The notes under the pieces were generated by a model, which searched no databases, was not told the origin of the DNA, and worked only from the letters and a program-made list of their open reading frames with translations. A DNA stretch of 64,000 nt from NCBI GenBank assembly GCA_945861755.1, contig CAMAVQ010000002.1, positions 25,120-89,119 of the forward strand, read 5' to 3'. Shown in pieces: positions 42,048-52,140 of the stretch. Positions within the stretch are counted from its first letter, which is position 1. The number at the start of each line of letters is the position of its first letter. The position numbers and the translations under genes were made by a program. Source of the stretch: Gemmatimonas phototrophica (GTDB lineage Bacteria; Latescibacterota; UBA2968; UBA8231).

Positions 42048-42799
42048 ATACCGCCCAGCGCCAACCCTACGAAGGCCTGGCGACCATCTACGACCACGTC
42101 ATGCGCCATGTGGACTACGCCGAATGGGCCGCCCATGTCTGCGCTCTTTTCGCCCGCTTCGGCCATCAGCCCCGGCAGACGATTGACCTGGCCTGCGGTA
42201 CCGGCAGCACCCTTTTCGAACTCCACCGGCTGGGACAACAGATATGCGGGGCGGATGCTTCGGCGGCCATGCTCGACGTGGCCCGCCAGCGCCTGGTCGA
42301 GGCCGGGGTGGAGATTCCTCTTTTTCATCGCGACCTGCGCCAACTGGCCGGTTTGGGGCCTTTCGACACCGCCCTTTGCCTCTACGACAGCTTCAACTAC
42401 CTGCTCACCCCCGAGGATCTGGACCTCGCTCTGGCTGAAATAAGCAGTATACTATTGGCGGGGAATTTCTTTATTTTTGACATATGCACCGAGAAAAACT
42501 CGCTCCGCCACTTCCGCGACGTGCGCGACGAGGAGCGGGGGCCGGGCTTCATCTATAGGCGCCACAGTTTTTACGACCGCGAAGAGCGGCTGCAATTCAA
42601 CCGCTTCCACCTCCGTTTCGACAACCAGGAGACGGAGCTGGAAGAATGCCACATGCAGCGCATCTATCCTGTCGATGAAGTCATCGCCCGGATCGAGACC
42701 AGCCCCTTTGAACTGCGGGGGAGTTTCGATGGTTTTACTTTTGCGCGCGGCTCCGAGGCATCGGAGCGCATTCACTTTGTTCTCCAGCGACCCAGCTGA
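42044..42799 (+). CDS. Class I SAM-dependent methyltransferase
   Basis: TIDLACGTGSTLFELHRLG motif I, CLYDSFNYLLTPEDL; likely TTG start overlapping upstream stop. Confidence 0.85.
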   Translation: MNTAQRQPYEGLATIYDHVMRHVDYAEWAAHVCALFARFGHQPRQTIDLACGTGSTLFELHRLGQQICGADASAAMLDVARQRLVEAGVEIPLFHRDLRQLAGLGPFDTALCLYDSFNYLLTPEDLDLALAEISSILLAGNFFIFDICTEKNSLRHFRDVRDEERGPGFIYRRHSFYDREERLQFNRFHLRFDNQETELEECHMQRIYPVDEVIARIETSPFELRGSFDGFTFARGSEASERIHFVLQRPS

Positions 42800-42828
42800 C
42801 GCTGGCGCCGCTCTGCGAGCAGGACCCC

Positions 42829-43806
42829 ATGCCCCGGAAGAAACCCCTCATCGATCTACCTGAGCTGCCGGCAGCCCTCGCCTTTGTGCGTTCTGGAAAG
42901 CACTTCGTCCTCACCTCGCATGTCAATTGCGATGGTGATGGTGTGGCTGCCTGTCTGGCCCTGCAGGCCATTCTCCGCAGCCGGGGCAAGAGTGCTAGCG
43001 TGGTCCTACCCGACCCGCCCAACTCGCAATACAATTTTCTGGAGGGCTGGGAGGGTATTGAAACGGCATCTTCTCTGCCCGCTGCCAAAACCGAACGCCT
43101 CATCGTGCTGGATTGCCCGGCCCTGACCCGCATCGGCAAAATCGAGGAGTATATCACCGAAGGCACACAGGTCCTGGTCATCGACCACCACCAGGACAGC
43201 CTGCCCTTTGGCCATGTCAATCTAATCACCACCAAGTCCAGCTCCACCAGTGAGTTGATCTACCACCTGGGCATGGCGCTCGGCTTTCAGTTCACTCCGG
43301 CAGTGGCCGAGCAGATCTACATGGGCATCCTCTTCGACACCGGCGGCTTTCGCTACGCCCTGACTACCCCGACCACCCTGGAGGTGGGCGCCCAACTGGT
43401 GCGCGCCGGCGCCCGGCTCGATCTGGTCGCCGACCGACTCTTCAACAATCAGAGCCTGCCGGTGCTCAAGCTGCTGGGTCGGGCCCTCGAGTCCCTCCAA
43501 CTATACTGCGAGGACCAGGTCGCCATCGTTCACCTCAGTCATGCCAACCTCGACGGCGGCATGGATCATATCGACGTGGTAAACTACGGACTCATGGTGC
43601 AGAGCGTGGAGGTCTCGGTGGCCATCAAGGAGGACACCCCCCGCAAGTATCGCATCAGCCTGCGCTCCCGCCAGCGCGTGGACGTGCGCCAGATCGCCGC
43701 CGCCTTTGGGGGCGGCGGTCACACCCGGGCCTCGGGCTGCCGCCTCGAAGGCGACGTCAATCAGGTGCGCAGTCAGTTGCTGGCCGAAATCGAAAAACAC
43801 CTCTGA
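42829..43806 (+). CDS. nrnA: DHH/DHHA1 phosphoesterase (NrnA-like oligoribonuclease/pAp phosphatase)
   Basis: SHVNCDGDGVAACLAL, VIDHHQDS, FDTGGFRYALTTPTTL, GGGGHTRASGCRLEG. Confidence 0.9.
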   Translation: MPRKKPLIDLPELPAALAFVRSGKHFVLTSHVNCDGDGVAACLALQAILRSRGKSASVVLPDPPNSQYNFLEGWEGIETASSLPAAKTERLIVLDCPALTRIGKIEEYITEGTQVLVIDHHQDSLPFGHVNLITTKSSSTSELIYHLGMALGFQFTPAVAEQIYMGILFDTGGFRYALTTPTTLEVGAQLVRAGARLDLVADRLFNNQSLPVLKLLGRALESLQLYCEDQVAIVHLSHANLDGGMDHIDVVNYGLMVQSVEVSVAIKEDTPRKYRISLRSRQRVDVRQIAAAFGGGGHTRASGCRLEGDVNQVRSQLLAEIEKHL

Positions 43807-43820
43807 GGAGATTTGCCCAG

Positions 43821-44738
43821 GTGCATCTGGTCACACTCAAAGATTGGACCACCGCCCAGATTCTCGAGGTGGTGAACACCAGCAGCGCCCTCAGGCAGAA
43901 CCCCGGCAATTACGCCCAGGCCCTGGCCGGCCGGACCCTGGCCCTGCTCTTCCAGAAGACTTCCACCCGCACCCGCTGCTCCGGCGAAATCGGCATCACC
44001 CAGTTAGGAGGCCACGCCCTCTACCTCGACTGGCGGAGCACCAATTTCGGCTTGGCCGACCTGGGCGACGAGATCCGGGTGCTCGCCGAGTACGTGGACT
44101 TCATCGTCGCCCGCTTCCTCAGGCACGCCGACGTGCGCCGCGCCGCCGCAGTTTCGCGGGTGCCGGTGATGAACGGCTGCTGCGACCGCTACCACCCCCT
44201 GCAGATCCTCGGCGACCTGCAGACCATCCAGGAAGCCCTCGGCCGGCTCGAAGGCGTACATCTGACCTATGTGGGGGCGCACAACAATGTCTGCAACTCC
44301 CTGATCGCCGCCGGCCTCAAGGTGGGCATGAAGGTCACCGTGACCACGCCCGAGCCCGAACCGGCAGCTGCCGACGCCGAGTTGTGCGCGGCCGGCCGGC
44401 GCGCTGGCCTGTACTCGACCACCACCGACCTGCGGGCCGCCCTGGCCCAAAGCAATGTGGTCTACACCGACACCTGGATCGACATGGAATACTTTCTGGA
44501 CCCGGCCTTTGCCGCCGAAAAGGACCGCCGGCTCCAGCTCTACATGCCCTACCAGCTCAACCGCCAACTGCTCGCCGGGCTAGACCTGCGCATCATGCAC
44601 TGCCTGCCTGCCCACCGGGGCTACGAGATCGAGGGCGAATTACTCGACGATCCCCGTTCCATTATCATGGCCCAGGCCCAGAACCGCCTCCACAGCCAGA
44701 AGGCGGTACTGCTCAAACTGGCCGGCATCCTCTCCTGA
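43821..44738 (+). CDS. Ornithine carbamoyltransferase-like protein (substrate uncertain)
   Basis: Carbamoyl-phosphate motif KTSTRTRC, YHPLQILGDLQTI, HCLPAHRGYE; GTG start. Confidence 0.85.
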   Translation: MHLVTLKDWTTAQILEVVNTSSALRQNPGNYAQALAGRTLALLFQKTSTRTRCSGEIGITQLGGHALYLDWRSTNFGLADLGDEIRVLAEYVDFIVARFLRHADVRRAAAVSRVPVMNGCCDRYHPLQILGDLQTIQEALGRLEGVHLTYVGAHNNVCNSLIAAGLKVGMKVTVTTPEPEPAAADAELCAAGRRAGLYSTTTDLRAALAQSNVVYTDTWIDMEYFLDPAFAAEKDRRLQLYMPYQLNRQLLAGLDLRIMHCLPAHRGYEIEGELLDDPRSIIMAQAQNRLHSQKAVLLKLAGILS

Positions 44739-44746
44739 AAAACACC

Positions 44747-45664
44747 ATGGCCCAGCCTGCCGCCCGCCGGCGCCCGCCGCGCTTCGGTGTCTCCCAGGGC
44801 TGGGCGGCGCTGCTGTGGGTGGCCCTGGCGGCGGCAGCTCCCCACCAACATGCGGCCAAGGTCGCCGGTGACAGCACCCAGGCGGCGGCCGACTCCACCA
44901 AAGTGCCGGCCGACTCCACCCTCGTCCCCCTGCCCAAGACCAGGCCCAAAGCCCCAGCCCAACCCGATACAATTCCCACCAAGCGCCCCATCAACCGCTA
45001 CCGCATCGTCGAGCCGTACCTGCCCGGCTCGGCCGCCGAGCGCCAAGTGGCCATCAGCCGCGGCCGCTCCAAGGTGAACCTGGGCAGCCGGGATGGCGTG
45101 CAGCCGGGCAGTATCTTCTCGGCAATCAATGGGGGGTTGGTGATCGGCCTGGTCCAGGTGGACAGTATGGCCCAGGACACTTCTTGGGTGCGCCTGATCA
45201 AGCTGGAAAATGTCCTCGATCCCCGCCAGCCCTACCCGCTGGACCGCAGCTGCGAACTGCAACCCAAACTGGTGACCCTGGAGACCATCCCCTTCGCAGG
45301 TGACACCCCGCAGATCTCCCCGGCCATGGAGGACCGGCTGGCCCACATGGCCGGCTTTATCCGCGCCTTTCCCGAGGCGCCGGTGCTCATCGAAGGCCAC
45401 AGCGACAACAGCGGCAAGAAGGGACAGCCCCTGGCTCTCTCCCTGCAGCGGGCCGAGCAGATCAAGACCTACCTGAACGAGTACTGCCGCATCCCCAAAG
45501 GGCGCATGTACACCAGAGGTTTTGGCGACACCCGCCCCCTGGCCGCCAACACCGACGAGGCGGGCCGGCGCCAGAACCGCCGGGTCGAGATCCTGATGGT
45601 GGACAAGGTCCCCGCCCTATCCGACACCACCGCCAAAGCAGCGGGCAAGAAGCGCAAGCCTTAG
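44747..45664 (+). CDS. OmpA-family C-terminal domain protein
   Basis: IEGHSDNSGKKGQPLALSLQRAEQIKTYL...GFGDTRPLAANTDEAGRRQNRRVEI; N-terminal Pro/Ala/DST-rich linker. Confidence 0.9.
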   Translation: MAQPAARRRPPRFGVSQGWAALLWVALAAAAPHQHAAKVAGDSTQAAADSTKVPADSTLVPLPKTRPKAPAQPDTIPTKRPINRYRIVEPYLPGSAAERQVAISRGRSKVNLGSRDGVQPGSIFSAINGGLVIGLVQVDSMAQDTSWVRLIKLENVLDPRQPYPLDRSCELQPKLVTLETIPFAGDTPQISPAMEDRLAHMAGFIRAFPEAPVLIEGHSDNSGKKGQPLALSLQRAEQIKTYLNEYCRIPKGRMYTRGFGDTRPLAANTDEAGRRQNRRVEILMVDKVPALSDTTAKAAGKKRKP

Positions 45665-46143
45665 CTGCCCTCGCCCCGCAGATAGGTCCCACTCCGCCCG
45701 CCCCGCTTCTCCACCAGCCGCACCTGCGAGATCACCATCCCCCGGTCCACCGCCTTGCACATATCGTAGATGGTCAGCAGGGCCACACTGGCCCCCACCA
45801 ACGCTTCCATCTCCACCCCGGTGCGGTCGGCAATGCAGGCCTGGACCTCGACCTCAACACGGTCCTCTCCCACCGAAAAATCGATGTCGACAGCGGTCAG
45901 ATTCAGGCAGTGGCACAGCGGGATCAATTCCCCCGTGCGTTTGGCCGCCATAATCCCGGCCAGCCGGGCCGCCTCCAGCACATTGCCCTTGGCCACCTTG
46001 TTGGCCGCGATCAGCCGCACGGTCTCCGGCTTCATGGTGATCTCGCCGCGCACCCGAGCCAGACGTTGGGTCTGCTTCTTGGCACCCACGTCCACCATGC
46101 GCAACCGGCCCTGGGAATCCAGGTGGGTGAGTTTCTTTGCCAT
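45661..46143 (-). CDS. moaC: Cyclic pyranopterin monophosphate synthase
   Basis: MVDVGAKKQTQRLARVRGEI, AGIMAAKRTGELIPLCHCLNLT, GVEMEALVGASVALLTIYDMCKAVDRGM. Confidence 0.96.
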   Translation of the reverse strand: MAKKLTHLDSQGRLRMVDVGAKKQTQRLARVRGEITMKPETVRLIAANKVAKGNVLEAARLAGIMAAKRTGELIPLCHCLNLTAVDIDFSVGEDRVEVEVQACIADRTGVEMEALVGASVALLTIYDMCKAVDRGMVISQVRLVEKRGGRSGTYLRGEGS

Positions 46144-46157
46144 CAGTACCTCCCTCC

Positions 46158-46202
46158 AAAAAAAGGTTCCAGAGATCCCGGCCAGCGGGCGCTCTGGAAC
46201 CT
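46158..46202 (-). terminator. Rho-independent terminator of icd
   Basis: Minus strand perfect 11-bp stem AGGTTCCAGAG/CTCTGGAACCT followed by T6. Confidence 0.88.
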
Positions 46203-46227
46203 AGTGGTAAGCTCTGGCGGTTCAACC

Positions 46228-47481
46228 TTACATGTTCTGGATGATGGCGGTGCCGAACTCCGAACACTTGACCTCTTTGGCACCCTCCATCAATCGGGCA
46301 AAGTCATAGGTGACCACCTTGTTGGCAATGGCCTTATCCAAACCCTTGATGATCAGTTCGGCTGCCTCGTCCCAGCCCAGATGCCGCAGCATCATTTCGC
46401 CCGAGAGGATCACCGAACCGGGGTTCACCTTGTCCTGGCCGGCGTACTTGGGCGCAGTGCCGTGGGTAGCCTCAAAGATAGCGTGGCCGCTGATATAATT
46501 GATGTTGCCCCCCGGGGCGATGCCGATCCCGCCCACGCAGGCGGCCAGAGCGTCGCTGATATAGTCGCCGTTGAGATTGAGAGTGGCGATCACCGAGTAC
46601 TCGGCGGGACGGGTGAGGATCTGCTGCAAAAAGGCGTCGGCGATCACGTCTTTGACGATGATCTCGCGGCCGCCGGCCTTGAGCCGCATCCAGGGCCCAC
46701 CGTCGATGAGTTCGCCGCCGTACTGGGTGTGGGCTACCTCGTAACCCCAGTCGCGGAAGCCCCCCTCGGTGAATTTCATGATGTTGCCCTTGTGGACCAA
46801 CGTGACGCTGGGCCGGCCCTGAGCGATGGCATAGTCGATGGCCGCCTTGACCAGTCGGGCGGTGCCTTCCTGCGAAACTGGCTTGATGCCCAGGCCCACG
46901 GTGTCCGGGAAGCGGATCTTCTGGAAGAGCTTGGGGAAATGCTCCTTGAGCAGGGCCTTCAGCTTGTCGGTATCTGCAGCGCCGTGCTGAAACTCGATGC
47001 CGGCGTAGATGTCCTCGGTGTTCTCGCGGAAAATGACCATGTCGACCAGTTCGGGGTGTTTTACCGGCGAAGGCACGCCCTGAAAATAACGCACCGGTCT
47101 CAGGCACACGTACAGGTCGAGAATCTGGCGCAGCGCCACGTTGAGACTGCGGATGCCGCCGCCCACCGGGGTGGTCAGGGGTCCCTTGATGCCCACCAGG
47201 TACTCGCGAAAGGCGTCGACGGTGGCGTCAGGCAGCCAGTTACCAGTGGCATTGAAGGCCTTTTCGCCGGCCAACACTTCCATCCAGGCGATCTGGCGCT
47301 TACCGCCGTACGCCTTCGCCACAGCCGCATCCAGCACCCGGACCGAGGCGGCCCAGATATCGGGGCCCGTGCCGTCGCCCTCGATGAAGGGGATGATAGG
47401 ATGGTCGGACACGGTGAGCCGGCCCTCATGTAATGAAATGCGCTCACCCCCAGCGGGCAACGCAGGTTTCCATTCAGCCAT
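46228..47481 (-). CDS. icd: Isocitrate dehydrogenase (NADP type)
   Basis: [80 protein letters not shown]. Confidence 0.96.
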   Translation of the reverse strand: MAEWKPALPAGGERISLHEGRLTVSDHPIIPFIEGDGTGPDIWAASVRVLDAAVAKAYGGKRQIAWMEVLAGEKAFNATGNWLPDATVDAFREYLVGIKGPLTTPVGGGIRSLNVALRQILDLYVCLRPVRYFQGVPSPVKHPELVDMVIFRENTEDIYAGIEFQHGAADTDKLKALLKEHFPKLFQKIRFPDTVGLGIKPVSQEGTARLVKAAIDYAIAQGRPSVTLVHKGNIMKFTEGGFRDWGYEVAHTQYGGELIDGGPWMRLKAGGREIIVKDVIADAFLQQILTRPAEYSVIATLNLNGDYISDALAACVGGIGIAPGGNINYISGHAIFEATHGTAPKYAGQDKVNPGSVILSGEMMLRHLGWDEAAELIIKGLDKAIANKVVTYDFARLMEGAKEVKCSEFGTAIIQNM

Positions 47482-47523
47482 TTTGATCCTCCTCGGTCAT
47501 TTAGCTATGCGAGGTGGTAAAAC

Positions 47524-48228
47524 TTAGAAACTTTGCCCCCCGCTGGCAAACGCACCCGGCAGCGGAACCAATGCGCTGAGTCCTGCCAGCGACACCTCCT
47601 CCCACGATCCCCCGAACACCTCGGCAAAACTCTTTCCGACTTGGGCGGCCACCTGCTCCAGGGACGGGGGTACTGGCAAAAAGGCCGCCAGCGAGGTGAC
47701 CACCCGGCTGTCCAGACCGCAGGGCTGAATGGCCCTGAAATATCCCAGATCAGGGCACACGTTCAGGGCAAAGCCGTGCATGGTGATCCAGTGGCGCACA
47801 TGGATGCCGATGGCGGCGACTTTCTGTTCCCCCACCCACACCCCGGTCAATCCCGAGCGCACCCGGCCCCTCAGGCCATAGACGGCCAGCAGGTGAATCA
47901 GCGCCTCCTCGAGCCGGCGCAGGTAGCGGTGCAGGTCCTGTTCGGGGGGGCGCAGGGCGAGAATGGGGTAACCCACCAGCTGCCCCGGGCCGTGGTAGGT
48001 GATACTGCCTCCTCTCTCTATGGAAATCATTTCGATCTCCGGCCCAACGCCGGCCGGCAGGTGCTCGGGCAGGGTGGACCGACCACAGGTATAAGTGGGG
48101 GGGTGCTCGGCCAGCAGCAAGAGGTCGGGCAGGGCCTCCAGCCGGCGACTTTCCCTGAGCGCCTGCTGCCAGGCCCAGGCCTGCCGGTACTCGAGCCGAC
48201 CGGCCCAGCAAACCAGTCCTTTATCCAT
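47524..48228 (-). CDS. lipB: Octanoyltransferase
   Basis: LAEHPPTYTCGRST, GGSITYHGPGQLVGYPIL, KVAAIGIHVRHWITMHGFALNV. Confidence 0.94.
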   Translation of the reverse strand: MDKGLVCWAGRLEYRQAWAWQQALRESRRLEALPDLLLLAEHPPTYTCGRSTLPEHLPAGVGPEIEMISIERGGSITYHGPGQLVGYPILALRPPEQDLHRYLRRLEEALIHLLAVYGLRGRVRSGLTGVWVGEQKVAAIGIHVRHWITMHGFALNVCPDLGYFRAIQPCGLDSRVVTSLAAFLPVPPSLEQVAAQVGKSFAEVFGGSWEEVSLAGLSALVPLPGAFASGGQSF

Positions 48229-48236
48229 CTTCCCTC

Positions 48237-48265
48237 TTGTGCGATTATGGGTGCCGCGCTATATT
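48237..48265 (+). promoter_or_regulatory. Candidate sigma70-type promoter of groEL
   Basis: TTGTGC (48237-48242), N17, TATATT (48260-48265), just upstream of CIRCE. Confidence 0.6.
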
Positions 48266-48286
48266 TATCAATTAGATCAGAAATTT

Positions 48287-49983
<1,697 letters not shown>

Positions 49984-50000
49984 TGCACTGAACAAACAGA

Positions 50001-50036
50001 AGGCGCGTGGTCTATAGCAGACCACGCGCCTTTTTT
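50001..50036 (+). terminator. Rho-independent terminator of groEL
   Basis: Perfect 13-bp stem aggcgcgtggtct/agaccacgcgcct with T6. Confidence 0.92.
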
Positions 50037-50062
50037 GTTGTTCGCCACCCCGACCTGGGGCT

Positions 50063-50428
50063 TCAGCTGCTCTTGGCTGCCAGGGGGGCCTGCACAAAAA
50101 CTGCCCCTTCCTCGATCACCAACTGGGGGGTCTCCACGCTGCCGTGAAACACCGCTCCGGCGGAGACATAGACCCGCACCCGGGCCCGCAACTTGCCCGT
50201 GACCCTGCCGCTGATCACCGCCTCGTCCACCTCGATGAGCCCGGCTTCGAGTTCTCCCTGGGGGCTGACCACTAGGGAACTGGCAGCGACCGACTCTCCC
50301 CTGACGATGCCCTCGATGCGCAGGGAGTGCTCCATCTTGAGCACTCCCTCTACCACCGTGCCCCGGCCGATCACCGTGTGGCCGGCGGCAACCACCTCCC
50401 GGGACTCGCGGCCCGCACTCACAGCCAC
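50063..50428 (-). CDS. Bactofilin family cytoskeletal protein
   Basis: TVIGRGTVVEGVLKMEHSLRIEGIVRGESVAASSLVVSPQGELEAGLIEVDEAVISGRVTGKL. Confidence 0.92.
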   Translation of the reverse strand: MAVSAGRESREVVAAGHTVIGRGTVVEGVLKMEHSLRIEGIVRGESVAASSLVVSPQGELEAGLIEVDEAVISGRVTGKLRARVRVYVSAGAVFHGSVETPQLVIEEGAVFVQAPLAAKSS

Positions 50429-51180
50429 AGCCTATAGAGCTGCGGGTCCCGGTACCTGCCGTTCTCGATCACGGCATAGTACAAACCCGGACTCTCGGCG
50501 CTGCCGGAGCGGCCCGACAGGGCCAGGGGCTGCCCTTTCTGGATCTGCTGTCCGGGCTGAACCAGCAACATCTGATTGTACCCGTACTGGCTGACCAACC
50601 CATTGCCGTGATCGAGCACCACCAGGTGACCCAGGCGCTCGTCAAAACCGGCCTTCACCACCTGGCCGGCAGCGCTGGCCCGCACCAGGCTCTGGAGCGG
50701 AGCGGCGATGAGCACTGCCTGAAAGTCCGGGCCGAAGGTGCGTTTTACCAGGCCGTCCACCGGCCACAGGCTGGGCATGGCACGCAGGCGACCCCAGCGC
50801 AGCCGGTCCAGCGAAGAGACGTACTGGTCGACCCCGGTGTGCTCCGCTAGAGGCAGGGACGCGGCCTCCAGGGCGTCGCTTTCACCCAGGATGGCGTGTA
50901 ACTGCTGGCTGCTGCGCTGCAGCCGCAACAGCACCTGCTCGAGTTCCTCGATCTGGTCCATCTGCTCGCCCAGGGACTCCTTCTCTTTTTCTAGGCGCGC
51001 CACCTTCTTCTCGAGGCGGTACACCTCCGAAGTGGCCCTCAAGCCCACCAACAGCAGCAACACCGCCCCCCCTGCCAGCGAGAACCAAAACCACAGGGCG
51101 GCCCGGGACAGCTTGTATTCGAAAGTCCGGTCCCCGTCTTCGGGGATAAAAAGCAGGGTGAAGCGCCGACCTTTGAACAT
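50419..51180 (-). CDS. LytM/M23-domain protein with coiled coil, apparently lacking zinc ligands
   Basis: N-terminal TM and coiled coil, LytM fold LGHLVVLDHGNGLVSQYGYNQMLLVQPGQQIQKGQPLALSGRSGSAESPGLYYAVIENGRYRDP. Confidence 0.87.
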   Translation of the reverse strand: MFKGRRFTLLFIPEDGDRTFEYKLSRAALWFWFSLAGGAVLLLLVGLRATSEVYRLEKKVARLEKEKESLGEQMDQIEELEQVLLRLQRSSQQLHAILGESDALEAASLPLAEHTGVDQYVSSLDRLRWGRLRAMPSLWPVDGLVKRTFGPDFQAVLIAAPLQSLVRASAAGQVVKAGFDERLGHLVVLDHGNGLVSQYGYNQMLLVQPGQQIQKGQPLALSGRSGSAESPGLYYAVIENGRYRDPQLYRLWL

Positions 51181-51207
51181 AGGGAATCGCGGGCGAAAAA
51201 CGCCGCT

Positions 51208-51504
51208 TCAGGCCTCCAGATCCAAGAGCTGGCCCACCATGTCCGACTGGGTCTGGAGCGCCTTTTTGAGGGCGGTAGCCTGATGGCTGAGCGTGATCTG
51301 TTCCACACTCTCGACCACTGGGTTGGACGGCCCTTCGCCGGTGACTACTACCCCCTCGACCCCACCCTGGGCCCCCTCGCGCGCTTCGATGCGCAACACG
51401 GCCGAAGCCTGGGTGTTGAGGTTAGCGGTGTTGTGCGCCGAGGCCTCCAGGCGCTGCTGGTCCAGGGCCAACCCCGAACTGATAATGGAGATATTGCCCA
51501 GCAT
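51208..51504 (-). CDS. Mini flagellar basal-body rod-like protein (FlgC/FlgG-like ends)
   Basis: N-terminus ISIISSGLALDQQRLEASAHNTANLNT and C-terminus ALKKALQTQSDMVGQLLDLEA resemble the paired terminal motifs of flagellar rod/hook proteins; only 98 aa. Confidence 0.7.
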   Translation of the reverse strand: MLGNISIISSGLALDQQRLEASAHNTANLNTQASAVLRIEAREGAQGGVEGVVVTGEGPSNPVVESVEQITLSHQATALKKALQTQSDMVGQLLDLEA

Positions 51505-51525
51505 GAGACACCTCCGGATAGGGCT

Positions 51526-52140
51526 TCACAGCCGCTGCCGGTCCAGTTCGTTGTGGACCAGGACAATGCACTGCGAAGCAAAGAGCCGCCTTGGCCCCAC
51601 CGACACGGGACAGGCACCCAGGCGGGCCAGGTACTTGTCGGTTTTTTTGGGCATGGACAGATGGTCGGAAAAGACAAATGCCGCCGGCAGGGAGAACTCC
51701 CGGGAGCGGATATCCTCGCCCCGGGGTTGCAGATAGTACAGCGGCCCAGCGGCGCTTTTCTCTCTGACCAGCTGTTCAAAACTCCGTTTGGCGATGTAGA
51801 CCCCGCTGTCCACCTGCAGTTCCTCGCCCAGTTGCAAGGCGCGGCCTACCTGCAGGGCCCGCTGCACCAACTGGCAGATGGAGCGCTCGTCAAAGCCGCC
51901 CAGCGAGCAGAGGGTGTCGCTCTCCAGGCGGATGGTCCGGGGCGGGGCGGGAGCACCTTCTAAGACGAGGTGGACCACAATGGCAGGCCGGATCTGCCCG
52001 GAGATAAACAGGGCGTTAGCCACACAATGGGCGACAATTTCCAGATGGCCGGCCCGGGCCAGATCGTCCAGGGAGAAGGCAGGAGAGGTGGGGGCTTTGC
52101 GCGCCCGCAGGATGAACTCCCTCCCGCCGGCATCACTCAC
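51526..52140 (-). CDS. trmY: TrmY-family (DUF358) tRNA (pseudouridine-54 N1)-methyltransferase homolog
   Basis: REFILRARKAPTSPAFSLDDLARAGHLEIVAHCVANALFIS...IRLESDTLCSLGGFDERSI...PVSVGPRRLFASQCIVLVHNELDRQRL; GTG start overlaps the ybgF stop (GTGA). Confidence 0.85.
   Translation of the reverse strand: MSDAGGREFILRARKAPTSPAFSLDDLARAGHLEIVAHCVANALFISGQIRPAIVVHLVLEGAPAPPRTIRLESDTLCSLGGFDERSICQLVQRALQVGRALQLGEELQVDSGVYIAKRSFEQLVREKSAAGPLYYLQPRGEDIRSREFSLPAAFVFSDHLSMPKKTDKYLARLGACPVSVGPRRLFASQCIVLVHNELDRQRL

Noticed and set aside
43706-44746. N-terminal extension of the OmpA ORF through the carbamoyltransferase gene
   Set aside because: Out-of-frame reading of a real enzyme; ATG at 44747 gives a plausible secreted protein.
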